Shown in pieces: positions 28,393-38,843 of a DNA stretch of 64,000 nucleotides. Below the pieces are notes generated by a model that saw nothing but the letters and a program-made list of their open reading frames with translations, was not told the DNA's origin and ran no database searches. This DNA comes from Aurantiochytrium sp. KH105. Lineage: Eukaryota > Sar > Bigyra > Thraustochytrida > Thraustochytriidae. The translations under genes were made by a program, and so were the position numbers. How positions within the stretch are numbered: the first letter of the stretch is position 1; every line of letters begins with the position of its first letter. Location of the stretch: assembly GCA_003116975.1 (NCBI GenBank), contig BGKB01000093.1, positions 124,001 to 188,000 of the forward strand, read 5' to 3'.

Positions 28393-29433
28393 TATGCTCT
28401 CTCCCGTCCGTCGGGAAACGCGCTCGTTTGGACGTCGGCGGGGATCAGTGCGGCGCGGCGCGGCGTGACGTGACGTAGCGTAGCGTAGTGTTGAGCGGCT
28501 CGAGGTGGGTGGCGCGAGGTGCCACGGCCGCTGGCCACCGCGTTCTAACTCCCGCCCAAGCTCTTTCTTTCCCGAGCTCTCTCCACTCCCTTTCGATGGA
28601 GCGACAGTTGTCTCGCGCCGCAAAAGGTCTCCTCGCGGAGGCAGGGGTCACGTCGCGGCGCTTCCCGCCTGCCTGCGCGTGGTCTGCGCGCGTGACGCGC
28701 GCAGCGCGTTGTTGCGTGCGCAGCGCGAAGTGACAGCTTTGCGAGTTTGGATTCGCCACTACAGTTGTATAGATAGAATACTAGGCTGGCTACTAGTACT
28801 AGTTGCAATCAATTTGGGGGAATCAAGCGGCCAGCGATGACGGCAAGAGCGACTCTATCACGTTTGCAAGCAAGGTTTTTTCTTTATTATGGTCAAACAA
28901 GTTTGCAAAACGGACAGGGCATTGTCATTTGCCGAAATTTGTCAATTTGCCTCGTGCAAGTCTGGCTCGTCTTGACTTTGTTGACAGTTTTCGCTCAACT
29001 CACCAGGAGAAAAAAGGACATGGGCTACACAGAAGGCGTATACATAGATTGCTATTGATCTCGCAAGGTCCACGAAAATAAAACCGAGTCCTCCGTGTCA
29101 TCCATGCTGTGAAAGCCAAAACAAAAAGTATTCTGCGAAAAGATCTAGCGTCTGGCTTACGCAATCGATCAATGATGAGAATTAGACAAGTCATTTGCTC
29201 TTCAAATTCTTCTGCAGACTCATGACCGCAAGTGTCAAGATCCTCACAATCTGACGCTAGCAGGCGCACCAAGACTGAGATAGCTTAGACGCGAGATGTG
29301 AATCGCAAACAAGACCTGACCTCAAGAAAAGAAACAACTTTCGCAAAGGAACAAGAGACTGGCAAGGAGCACAGACAAAAGGAGAAAAGGAAAGAGTTTG
29401 AGGGGAAAAAGGATAACAATGGACCCAATAGAT
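28393..29433. other. Intergenic region, no gene recognised
   Basis: This is the 5' flank of the lysine-rich gene and the 3' flank of eL42. The left part is GC-rich and the right part (from about 28740) AT-richer. Short ORFs (about 28800-29070) have no recognisable domain. No repeat array or RNA gene was seen. Confidence 0.4.
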
Positions 29434-30289
29434 TTAGTACTGGTGGCCACCGGCCTCCTTCTTCTGGCCGAGCTCGAAGGTCTTGCAGCGCTTAAGGCCG
29501 ATCTGGCACTTGGTCTTGCACTCCTTGCACTCCAGGCGCAGGGTCACCTTCTTGGTGGTCTTGGCCTTCTTGTGGAAGATAGGCTTGGTCTGACCACCGT
29601 AGCCCTTCTGCTTGCGATCGTATCGTCGCTTGCCTGTTTTTATGCAACATTGGAGATGAATATTGTCAGTTTCCGCGATTTTCATTCGAAGTCGACACGA
29701 AGGCATGCTGCTCTCGTCCAAACAAGCTAGCTGATTAGCTTGTTGGTCGATTGGTTGGAGAAAATGGAAAACAAGCCTCGATTTTCAGATCGATTTGTCA
29801 AGAAGAAAAATGACTTACCCTGGGCGAAGTTCGAGGCCTTGCCGGCCTTGTACTGGGTCACCTTGTGGACCGTGTGCTTGCGGCACTTCGAGCCCTTGCA
29901 AAAGGTGCGGCGCTCCTTGGGGACGTTCACCTACAGACCAAAAAAGCACACCATTGAAAAGTTCACGTCAGTCACCTACAAAGTTCATCCTCCGCGCCAT
30001 TCTGCTCCTCGCCCGACGCGCGCGAAGACGAACACAATCACAAACACGAGACGCTCCAGCGCGGCACGTGCGGGAGCAAGGCTCGGCGTTGCGTTGCGTT
30101 GCGTTGCGTGGCCTCGCCTTTGCTTTGCTCTCTCGCCGCGCGCCGCGCGCGCATCCATCATCATCTCGTCCTCTCGCCATGCATCCATCCCCTCGCGCGC
30201 GCTCCTCGCCTTTCCCGCGCGCGGCGCGACGCGCCCTCCGCTCCTCCGCGCCGCGCCGCGCCGCGCCGCCCCGCGCCCTCGCGTACCAT
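29434..30289 (-). CDS. RPL44: Ribosomal protein eL42 (RPL44/RPL36A), 3 exons
   Basis: Exons on the minus strand are 30287-30289 (the ATG alone), 29819-29930 and 29633 down to 29434, giving 104 residues. The last intron (GTAAGT to AACAG) is clear. The first intron is inferred from the eL42 pattern in which the ATG sits alone before VNVPK. The exon-2 acceptor TCTGTAG is good, and ATG followed by GTACGC at 30289 is the best upstream match. The protein reads [32 protein letters not shown], then [19 protein letters not shown]. Conserved zinc-site Cys residues occur in both halves. Pro56 of GQTKP, the residue linked to cycloheximide sensitivity in yeasts, is present. eL42 lies near the 60S E site. 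It is divergent from eL31. Confidence 0.85.
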
Positions 30290-31243
30290 CTTGCTGCGTG
30301 CGTGCGGCTGTCCTCGCTGCTTCGCTCGCTGCCAGTCTGCGCTCTGCCTGCCGCCCGCCTCTCTCCGGCGCCCCGCCCTGCGCCGCCCCTGCTTGCGCGC
30401 CTTTGCGCCGCCGCCCCTCGCTCCTGGCCGCTCGTCCCGGCGCCCGCTTTGCGCCCGTAGCGGTCCTCAACCCGCGCCCTGCTTGCGCCCCTTCGCGCGC
30501 CGCCCCTGCTTGCCGCCAGTAAATCCGCCCCGCCGCGCGCTCTCCCGCGCTGCCCCCCCCGCGGCGCCGCCCGCGCCCCGCCGCCCCGCCTCCGCGCGCC
30601 TCCCCGCGCCCGCCTTACGCGCGCCGCCGCGGGGTCAGGGTTAGGGTTTTACGCGGGGCGGCAGAGAGGGGGTTCGCCGCCAGGGGAAGGGGTTAAGGCG
30701 GGGCGGGCGGGGAGGGGGGCAGCGGGGGAGAGCGCGCGGCGGGGCGGCCAAGGCGGGGAAGCAGGGCGCGCGGGGGCGGATAGGGGGGAACGCGGGGAAG
30801 AGGACCGGGCGCCGTCGCGGAGCCACACAACAGAATGCAAAGAGGCGAGGAAGAGGTAGGTGGGCGCGGGCGGCGCGCGGGGAAGGGCGCGCGCGGGCGG
30901 CGCGGCGCGCGGGAGAGGCGGGCAGCGCGCCGGGGCCCCGGGCGGGCCGGCTGCGGAAAGAAGACGAGGACTGACGAGGACGAGCGACCTTGCTTACGAA
31001 CACGCTGATGCTGCCGACGCTGCGCGACGTGGTTTGAAACGACACGTGACGAACTTGCTCTGCTCTGCTCTGCTTTGCTTTGCTCTGCTTTGCGTGCGAC
31101 TGCGACGTGCGGAACACGACGTGATGGACGCGGTGATTGCGAACGTGTGGATCTACGGTCGATGGAATGCATAAATGATTGCTTGAACGATGCACAGACA
31201 GGCAGGGTCTCGACGCGCGTCAGTGAAAACCAGCTTCAACACA
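30290..31243. promoter_or_regulatory. Bidirectional promoter region of eL42 and eL31 with telo-box and mirrored GC skew
   Basis: The plus strand is strongly C-rich from about 30230 to 30640 and strongly G-rich from about 30650 to 30960. Each mRNA-sense 5' region is therefore G-rich, with the flip at about 30645. Exactly there sits ttagggttt (30641-30649), the reverse complement of the telo-box AAACCCTAA found in many plant ribosomal-protein promoters. A TGCTCTGCTTTGCT simple-sequence stretch occurs near 31055-31092. A possible 5'-UTR intron donor (gaggtaggtg, about 30852) exists before eL31 but is unproven. Confidence 0.6.
30641..30649 (-). promoter_or_regulatory. Telo-box (AAACCCTAA)
   Basis: The minus strand reads AAACCCTAA, within a longer AAAACCCTAACCCTGACC. 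It is located between two divergent ribosomal-protein genes, the usual setting of telo-boxes in plants. The regulatory role in this organism is inferred. Confidence 0.55.
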
Positions 31244-31579
31244 ATGCCCCGCGCCCAGAAGGAGGAGCCTTTGGAGCTCATCGCCACTGTGAACCTCCGC
31301 AAGGCGACTCACAAGATCACCTTCAAGAAGAAGGCGCCCCGTGCCGTGCGCGAGCTCCGCAAGTTCGCCACCAAGACCATGGGCACCAAGGAGGTCATCA
31401 TCTCCCCGGCTCTCAACCAGAAGGTCTGGTCCACCGGCATCCGCAACATCCCCACCCGCGTGCGCGTCCGCTTGTCTCGCCGCCGCAACGAGGACGAGGA
31501 CGCCAAGGAGAAGATGTACACCATGGTTGACGTCGTCGAGACCACTGGCTTCAGTGGCCTCGGGACCGAGAAGGTGTAA
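31244..31579 (+). CDS. RPL31: Ribosomal protein eL31 (RPL31)
   Basis: The protein has 111 residues from the ATG at 31244. Recognisable eL31 segments are LIATVNLRKATHKITFKKKA, APRAVRELRKFATKTMGTKE, VWSTGIRNIPTRVRVRLSRR and the acidic end NEDEDAKEKMYTMVDVVETT. It is a 60S subunit protein near the peptide-exit tunnel. The human protein is about 125 residues; the difference is at the N-terminus, where this copy starts directly with MPRAQKEEP. The coding part is intronless, and codon use is strongly biased to C-ending codons, as expected of a highly expressed gene. It is divergent from eL42. Confidence 0.95.
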   Translation: MPRAQKEEPLELIATVNLRKATHKITFKKKAPRAVRELRKFATKTMGTKEVIISPALNQKVWSTGIRNIPTRVRVRLSRRRNEDEDAKEKMYTMVDVVETTGFSGLGTEKV

Positions 31580-31791
31580 GATTGGCAAGAATGCTTTTTT
31601 TGCTGATAGACGTATTTTCCACAATCCCCATCCTTTGCCCCCCTCCCCCTGCATTCGACCAATTTTTTTCTGCTCTTTGCTTTTCCCTTTTGGGACTCAC
31701 ACATGCATGTATGCATTCATTGTTGCGGCCACCTCCAGTGTTCACGATCCATGATTGTGTTCATATTTTGCTTAGCTTTTTACCTCGGTTC

Positions 31792-31823
<32 letters not shown>

Positions 31824-32069
31824 GCTTCTTTTTTTGTTTGTTTATAAAGTCTCGCCACACGACGATTCCGTCCTCTCGCTGGCCTGCCTGCCCAAGGCGA
31901 TCGCTGCTGCGTGAAGCAAAGCCCAAGCTGGGCCTTCTTGGGACATTTCTCTTTCCGTGTGAATATGTGTGTGCTACCTTGCTTGCAATGTTTTCTTGCG
32001 CATGTGAATGCAATAAAGGGCAAAATGAGACTGTTCGTGAGTCAGACTAAGCCGCTGGCAGAGGCCGCC
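31580..32069. other. Convergent 3' intergenic region with (CTTG)n repeat
   Basis: Between eL31 and the J-domain gene there is a (CTTG) tetranucleotide array at about 31792-31826 and T-rich stretches. Both flanking genes end here, so it holds 3' UTRs. No gene was seen. Confidence 0.5.
31792..31826. repeat. (GCTT)n tetranucleotide repeat
   Basis: Eight or more units of GCTT. The same unit (or its complement AAGC) recurs at 13589-13613 and 36088-36124. Confidence 0.85.
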
Positions 32070-33812
32070 TTACGGCGGACTTGCAGTGTACGCCTCAGAA
32101 CTCGAGCTCGATGAAAAGTAAGAGGCAAAGGATTCAGAACGGTCCTTGCTCGTCCCTGTACTTGCGACACCGCCATTGGCAGATCCCGGGCGAGCCGCGT
32201 GAGGACTCGGAAAACACTCTCTGCGCACACCACTCCGCGAGAGGCCATGCTCGCGCATAGCTGCCGCGGACGTCGGCTTCCCTGTTGACCCACACGTCGC
32301 GCTTGAGCGAGTCTTGGCGCTCGTCACAAGAGTTCTGTAGGCTGCAGAAAAGGCACAAAAGGCTTCATTCGCCGCGGAAAGCTGATTCTTGTCCGGGTGA
32401 AACATGAGAGCCAATTTTTTGAAGCGCCTACGGATGTCGTTGTCCGAAGCCGTTGCCCCGAGACCGAGGCAAGCAAGCGGGTCAGAAGACGAGACATCGG
32501 GCATGAGGTCGAGGTCCTCGAGACAGAGGATGGTCTCGTCCCACCCACACTTGAGAAGCCAGGCGCGACGTTGCGCGCCCGTGTTGGCCTCGTCTTGCTT
32601 ACGCAGCTGGTCTTTCCGAAGACGCTCCGCCTCGATTTCCGCAGCCATGCGCACCTGCGCCTCGCGGAAAAGGCGATCTTGCTCCTCTGCGGCCTCGCGT
32701 TGCCATGCCTGCTCGAGTTTTGAATTGAATGACTTGATCTCGGCGAGCCAGCGCCGGTACTTTTCCCGTTTGCGAGTCGACCCGGGCTGGTCGCTGTACC
32801 CGCAAGTGCACTTTTCTTCGTTGCTTTCAACGACGTCTTGGTCGAGCTCGATACCCTCAGAGGGTTCCACATAGCAAGGACATTGCGGTAAGTGCTGGTG
32901 CTGGTGTTGATGCTGCTGACAGTGCGAGCCGGATCGCTCGCGTGCCATGGGCGAGTCGTAGTCAAAGGCGTGGTGCCGCGCGTCGGCGGCAGCGCGTGTG
33001 CTTCCTGGCAAAGACGAGTACCGAGGGGAGCACATTGTCGACTGACTGCCGACCGACTTTGAGGGTGATAAACATGAGGGCCCTCCGCAGAAACCTGCGT
33101 GAGGGTCCATTCCAAAAGCTTGCGTCGCTGTGGACGCCGTCGAGCTGTCGGAATTTTCTTGTACAAGATGGATGGTCTTGCGCGGCTTGGGCTTGGGCTT
33201 GGGCCGCGTTCGTTTGCCAGGTCCGGTCCTCGAGGTCATCTTTACGCGCTTCTTCCGCGAGAGCTCCTCCTCGAGACGTTCACGTTCTCGTTTTCGTTCC
33301 GCGGCGCGCACGCGCGCGCGCTTGTTCGCCTCACGACGTGCTGCAAGATCTGCTGCCGTAAGTGCGGCCAGACTCGTCAACCCGTTTGCGGGCGCTTCCT
33401 CTTCAGGAAGGGAACCTTCACTGGTGCTGCTGGTGCTGCTCTGGGCGCTACCACTGCTGGTGCCTTCACGGTAGCCACCGCTGCCATCCTCGACGTAATG
33501 CTTGTTGTGAGGTTGCTCTTGAGACGTTTTGCTATATTCAGAATCGTCTTGTCGGCCCTCTTCGTGTTGTTCTCGGTGCGACGCCGCTGTCAAGGTCGTG
33601 GTGTCATCGTGCGTTTGAGCGTCGCCCTGATTCAAATCTTGCCTCGTGCTTTCGGACACGGACATCTCGCCGCCGTCCTCTGTTGAGGAATCACGGTCGC
33701 TTTCACTGGAAGTGGACTCCATTAGAGTCCCCGTCCTGTCATGAATGTCATCTCTTTCTCCGTGGAGACGAGAGATCTCGCCCCAGTCTTCTTCTTCCGC
33801 TGTGGCGTGCAT
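32070..33812 (-). CDS. J-domain (DnaJ/HSP40) co-chaperone with C-terminal J domain
   Basis: The protein has 580 residues from the ATG at 33812; a GTG further upstream is ignored. The first about 170 residues are acidic, Ser/Glu/Asp-rich and presumably disordered. Basic Arg/Lys stretches (ERKRERERLEEELSRKKRVK) and a His/Gln run (HCQQHQHQHQHLP) follow, then a long Glu/Arg/Gln-rich helix (about 345-420). The J domain is at about 440-510: DPLACLGLGATASDNDIRRR, then FKKLALMFHPDKNQ with the HPD motif at 472-474, the triplet that stimulates HSP70 ATPase. No Gly/Phe or zinc-finger region exists, so it is a type-III J protein with an unusually C-terminal J domain. A Ser-rich tail (SSSSSSEAYTASPP) ends it. 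The client is unknown. Confidence 0.85.
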   Translation of the reverse strand: MHATAEEEDWGEISRLHGERDDIHDRTGTLMESTSSESDRDSSTEDGGEMSVSESTRQDLNQGDAQTHDDTTTLTAASHREQHEEGRQDDSEYSKTSQEQPHNKHYVEDGSGGYREGTSSGSAQSSTSSTSEGSLPEEEAPANGLTSLAALTAADLAARREANKRARVRAAERKRERERLEEELSRKKRVKMTSRTGPGKRTRPKPKPKPRKTIHLVQENSDSSTASTATQAFGMDPHAGFCGGPSCLSPSKSVGSQSTMCSPRYSSLPGSTRAAADARHHAFDYDSPMARERSGSHCQQHQHQHQHLPQCPCYVEPSEGIELDQDVVESNEEKCTCGYSDQPGSTRKREKYRRWLAEIKSFNSKLEQAWQREAAEEQDRLFREAQVRMAAEIEAERLRKDQLRKQDEANTGAQRRAWLLKCGWDETILCLEDLDLMPDVSSSDPLACLGLGATASDNDIRRRFKKLALMFHPDKNQLSAANEAFCAFSAAYRTLVTSAKTRSSATCGSTGKPTSAAAMREHGLSRSGVRRECFPSPHAARPGSANGGVASTGTSKDRSESFASYFSSSSSSEAYTASPP

Positions 33813-36087
33813 TTTCCTTTTATTCACGTTCTCGGTCACACCCAAGAACGGCCTTGATCGCGTCAAGGTGTACACGTGCGTATGAGCTTAAAGCCGTACG
33901 CTTTCTTGCTTTTTCTTTTCTCCTTGGTCTCTCGGTGCCTTTCTCTTGCTTTTTTGGCTCTGGTGGTTGCCTTGTGTCTTGGCTTGCTTGCAATGAATTC
34001 GTTTCTCTCTTCTCCCCCCCCCCCCCCCCTACCAGGGCACCGCCGCCTTCGGTCCTTGGTTTTCTAAAATGCGTGTGGTGTGAGTGTTCGTAATCGCGGT
34101 CCGGATTTATTCCTCTCTTCGTAAGCATTGTTGTGGTCGTGTTAATATTGGTCTCGTTGTCTCGGTCGTGATACTGCTGCTGGTAGTAAGATCGGTCTTC
34201 ATGTTCATGTCCATAGTCTCAATCTGCATGATATACTCGGGCCAACCGGCCATGGTGCTCAACGGGAAGGACTGTCAGAACAAGAGAAACCAGAACGAGG
34301 AAAAAAGTAGAGGCCAGGGCAGCGTGGCGTCGTGTGTCGACCCACTGCTTCTCCCCAGATAAGTATACTGCAACCTCCACTCCAAACGAAAAAGAGGACC
34401 CGATCAATCAGCACAAGACGGTGGTCGTCACGTGGCTGTTTCCCTTGTCCTCCTCGCCCTCCTCGTCCTCCGCCAGCTGCGTTGGCTTCTGGAGGTCCTC
34501 CTGCTCCTTGTTTCCGACAGACAAGTCTTGCCAGGACCAGAGGTTTCCGCGGATGCCTCTCCTTCCGAGTCCTCGCTCGGGACCTTGCGCGGGCGGGGCC
34601 GCGGGACCGGGGCGCGCGCGAGTCGCGAGCGTGCAAGCGGCCGGGCGTGCGCGTGCGTGCGTGCGTGCGTACGTGCGTGCGTGCGTGCGCGAGCCTCGGC
34701 GGAGCTGGCCACGACGCGAGGGCGGCGATGGCACGCGGACTCCGTCAGACGGACTCGGCAGGACTCCGTCTCGACCTCGGGCGGACGCGCGCGAACTCGA
34801 CGCCGGGCGCGGGGACCGCTGGCAGTCGCGGGTGCTCGTGCGCGCGTGCGGGCGGGCGTGCGTGCGTGCGTGCGAGCGAGCGAGCGAGCGTGCGAGTTCC
34901 GTGCAGGCAGGCCTCGAGGCGCGATGCTGCTGTCGCTGCTGCTCTGATGCTCGTGCGTGCGTGCGCGCGTGTGTGCGAAAGGCGACTGCTGACTGTGCCT
35001 GCCTGCATGCCTGCCACTGCACTTTCTTCGATTCTTCATTGACGGCGGGGTTTATACAGTCAACTTTAGGCCGACAGTGAAGTCGGAGTCAAGGCGCGCC
35101 AATGGCAGCCTGGCCTGTGAAATAAACAAAAACAAACACTTTGGACAAACAGAACAAAACAAATTTTTCACAGACACTGTGGCACACGGCCGATGCGTAC
35201 ACGTGAAAGTGAAACTGTTCCGGTTTCGCCTTCAGGGAAGTGCCCGTGGTGGCCATTCTTCACTTGGGGGGCGCCACGCAAGTGTCGCGAATCAATCAAT
35301 CAATCAATCAATCGCCCCGAGTGCAGGCAGTCACGACCAAGGGCGACGCAAGGAGGGCTCGGAAGCGCGTGCACAATGGCATGCATGCCTCGAGGGGAAA
35401 AGGAGGAAAAGAAAGGCCTCGGGTCCGCACGGAAATGGGGCCGCGCGGAAGCGCAGATTGGTTGGGTTCCGACGGCAGCAGGATGCGCGGGATACTGTAG
35501 GGAAGGCAGGCAGGCAGTCAGGCAGGCAGTGGTTGGGAATGAAGCTTCAGGTTAGGTTTGTTGACCCGGATAAAGGTGGTGCGAGAGAAAAATAGAGAGG
35601 TGTTCTTGCGATCAATGCGCATCGAATCTGAAAGTAGGACTTCAACCCAAGTTTGCTGGCTTCATGAACATGAATGCAGTGGGGAGAAAAATCATGAGCT
35701 TCGTTCGCATCCAGCTTGTTTCCTTTTAACTTTTTGACAAATCGTGATCGTACCAGAACAATGCATTGATGTCATCAAGTCAATGGACAAGACATGCTTT
35801 TCTCGAGCGCAAAAGGGGTGGCGAACAACATGACAGCCGCGCTGGCAGTGGCCGACTCGACCGACAAGACCAACTTGTTATATAGTACTCTTCTTCAACA
35901 AGTTGGCGGGCGCGGGGCCCCGCTTGTAAAAAATAAAACACGAATTTGATCTGGGCCGCAAAATAAAATTGGGTGACTTTGTGGTCACGCCCATTTTGGT
36001 CTGAGATTGATGAGGCAAAGCGTGGTCAGAGTAAGCACTGCTCCATCTCACGATAAACATTCTGCCGGCGAGCTCGCGGGCAGGCAG

Positions 36088-36123
<36 letters not shown>

Positions 36124-36380
36124 ACTCGTGGCAAAGCTGCGCAGCAGCAACAGCGCGCAAAGTGAGCAAGACGTTGTCAAGGCATCCTGAGTTCGAGGCT
36201 CAACGCGGCGCCTCGTGATTGGCAAGCCTTGCCGGGCTGACGGCCCTGCGCACGGGCAGGCGCAAAGCCTGTCCCTAACGAGCACGGCCGGGCGCGCTTG
36301 CTAGTGTGCTCGAACTCCCGTCTTGCTCGCTGCGCAAGGCGAAACAGATACGGTCCGGCACCTTTGTCACGCAAATTGCC
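33813..36380. other. 2.5-kb gene-poor region with many simple repeats
   Basis: It contains a poly-C run (34014-34029), (TGCG)n runs near 34645-34690 and 34855-34880, (ATCA)n at 35287-35312, gcaggcaggcag near 35505-35530 and (AAGC)n at 36088-36124. ORFs over 34330-35080 on both strands are Arg/Ala/Cys low-complexity translations of these repeats, so I reject them. A weak tRNA-like box pair near 36129-36205 was also rejected. Confidence 0.55.
36081..36124. repeat. (GGCA)n/(AAGC)n tetranucleotide repeat
   Basis: The array begins as ggcaggca and passes into about nine units of AAGC. It is located 250 bp upstream of the polyQ-LRR gene. Confidence 0.85.
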
Positions 36381-36988
36381 ATGGACTGGAACGATCGGCA
36401 GCAGCAGCAGCAGCTCCTCAATGCGAACGGGGCTGCCATGCACCAGCTGAGGAGCGAGGCATCGACGTCGCAGCCATCTGTCACGGAAAGCTCGTATTCC
36501 TCCGTCTCGCCTCCAACCAGCTCCAGTAGTTCTCCTGTTCGACCGGAGCACTTCAGCCCCTCGAGCAATATGCAGCAGCACAACAACAATAACATGAACA
36601 ACACAAACGGCAATTCGGGCCTCTTTCCGCCCATGATGCAACCGCAGCAGCAAAACTTTGTATTTCCACAACAAATGATGATGCAGCAAAATCCTCCTCA
36701 GCAGCAGCAGCAGCAGCAAATGATACAGCAGGGTCCCGGAAACGGTATGTTCATGATGATGCCAGCGCCACAGCAGCAGCAGCAGCAGCAGCAAGTCCCT
36801 TTTTTTCAGCAACAGCAGCATCCTCAGCAACAACAGCAGCAGCAGCAACAGCAGCAGCAACCGATGTTCTGTGCGCCAGCAGGTCAAGGCGGTTTCATGA
36901 TGCAGCAACCTCAAGGCCAGTACGTCATGTTGCCGGATGGTCGGATGGTGATGCTGCAGCAAGGTGGGATGCAGTTCATGCCGCCGCA

Positions 36989-37047
<59 letters not shown>

Positions 37048-38843
37048 AGCAGCAGCAGCCAAACATGGTCCAGACAGGTAACAGCATCAAAGGGACTCCC
37101 AGCGAGGCAAAGAAGAAAGATTCTGACAACTTGTCTCACTCGAACTCCTTCCCATCGCAAGGTGGCTCGGCAGAACCAACGCCGAATGACTCTACTCGTC
37201 AAAATGATGGCCGACCAACGGCGAGCGGAGATGATCAAACAGGTGACCCAAGAGCAAACCACAACACCGCACCAAGCGACGCTGGAGCATCACGCCAGCA
37301 AGAGCACCAACAACAGCAACACCAACAACAGCAACACCAACAACAGCAACACCAACAACAGCAACAGATACCACAGATGATGTCTGCACCAGGACAAATG
37401 TTCATGATGAATGGCGGTCAGATGGCAGGCATGCAGCCTCCACCGGGCATGATGATATTTAACCAGCAGGGCATGCCGATGCAAGCCATGCATCCCATGC
37501 AAATGCACCCCATGAACTTTCAAACAAACCAGAATAACCCAAACGGCATGCCCTTGATGGCAGCCCAAGGGATCCAGATGGGCCCAATGATGCAAGATCA
37601 TAGACAGGAACCCATGCGCAAGCGACGTCGGCGCAGAGGGCCGGCCGTCACATCTCTGCGTGCACTCATTCGACCGCGCAAGGCGAATAACCTCGTGCTG
37701 GACTTTGCAGGCCCCTTTCGCACTTCCAAACTGAACGAGGCCATCGAGCTGGTTCGCATAGTTCCCGGTGCTCAATTTGCGTCACACTTTCTCGTATCCG
37801 ACGCCTCGCTAGTCACGAACGTTAAATTCGGAGGTCTTGGGCTCTTACGAGGAAGCTGCTTTGCAGACATTTTCAGGGTGATCAATCGCACAAAAATTCG
37901 CAAGCTTGACCTGGACGACACGCAGACGATTGAACTTTCTGCGCTGGCATCCATCCCGGAAAATGCACGCAAGGGGAACACAATCGGAGCCGAGGCCCTC
38001 GGCCAGCTGTGGAGTGCGCTCAGATCCAGCGCATGCCCCTTGGAGGAGCTCAACGCTGGCGGAACTGACGCCGGTGCCAATGGTGGCTACCGTTCGTTGG
38101 GCGCTGCACTCACCCTCAATACTTCTCTGCACACACTAAACCTCGACGATACTTCGGATGAGAACACGACCGCGCAGGATTGCCGTGAGCTGGCCAACGC
38201 ACTGCGCACAAACTCGAGCTTGAAACACTTTCTGTTTGGAGGCAACCGAGTAGGCTCTGCAGGGTGCTCTGCTTTTGCGGAAGCGATTCAGTTCAACACC
38301 TCCCTTTCGACGCTCAATCTCGAGGCCAATGGAATCGGCGAAGAGGGCTGTGCTGCTCTCAGCGACATGCTTCGCTTCAATTCTGCGCTCCGAAAGCTAA
38401 ACTTGGCACGCAACACGCTCATCGGAGATGCGGGCTGCCGACTTCTGGCGGGAGCAATGAGCGCCAACGAAACCCTCGAGGAGCTCGATCTTGAGCAAAC
38501 GAACGCAGGAGCCAGCACTGGAGCTGGTATTCACGCGTTGTCGACCGCGTTGCGGTCCAACACGACCCTCAAGACGCTCAATCTCGCGGAGAACGACTTG
38601 GGGGCAAGTTCAGTGATCCACCTTTCGAAGCTGCTCTCATTAAACTCATCGATTACGACCCTGGTGCTTGCGCGGAATCGCATCGGGATCAAGGCCATTC
38701 GTCAGCTTGTGCTGGGTTTGAGCACCAACACCACGCTGAAACGTCTGGATCTCGTCGGCAACCCGCTCACGCCAGAGTGTCACCAAGAGCTAGAGGCTAT
38801 GAGTCGTACTCACCCCGAGCTGGCCCAAGGAATTATTCTCTAA
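36381..38843 (+). CDS. PolyQ/Met-rich protein with C-terminal ribonuclease-inhibitor-type LRRs
   Basis: The protein has 820 residues from the ATG at 36381 (GCCATGG). Residues about 8-410 are a low-complexity region rich in Gln, Met, Asn and Pro with many pure Gln tracts, the longest at about 202-226. A 15-bp tandem repeat encodes four HQQQQ units (37305-37364). A basic patch (MRKRRRRRGPAV) near residue 412 could be a nuclear-localisation signal. From about residue 535 to 800 there are at least eight 28-residue LRRs of the RI/NLR type (NTSLSTLNLEANGIGEEGC, NTTLKTLNLAENDLGASS, TTLKRLDLVGNPLTPEC). The Q/M/N-rich part resembles transcription co-activator or P-body prion-like regions; the LRRs suggest protein binding. 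No NACHT or other catalytic domain is present. Confidence 0.8.
36985..37058 (+). repeat. CAG/CAA (polyGln) repeat inside the coding region
   Basis: A mixed CAG/CAA array encoding about 25 consecutive Gln. The mixed codons are usual for tolerated coding polyQ tracts. Confidence 0.9.
37305..37364 (+). repeat. 15-bp coding tandem repeat (four HQQQQ units)
   Basis: The unit caccaacaacagcaa is repeated four times without change, implying recent expansion. Confidence 0.9.

Noticed and set aside
30637..30650. Chromosome-end or telomere remnant
   Set aside because: Only about two TTAGGG-like units, located between two active ribosomal-protein genes; better explained as a telo-box.
34330..35080. Overlapping 200-250-codon ORFs on both strands
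   Set aside because: They translate (TGCG)n and related repeats and have no domain or consistent start.
36129..36205. tRNA-like A-box (tggcaaagctg) and B-box (gttcgaggc) pair
   Set aside because: No closed acceptor or anticodon stem, T-stem only four of five pairs; not a credible tRNA.
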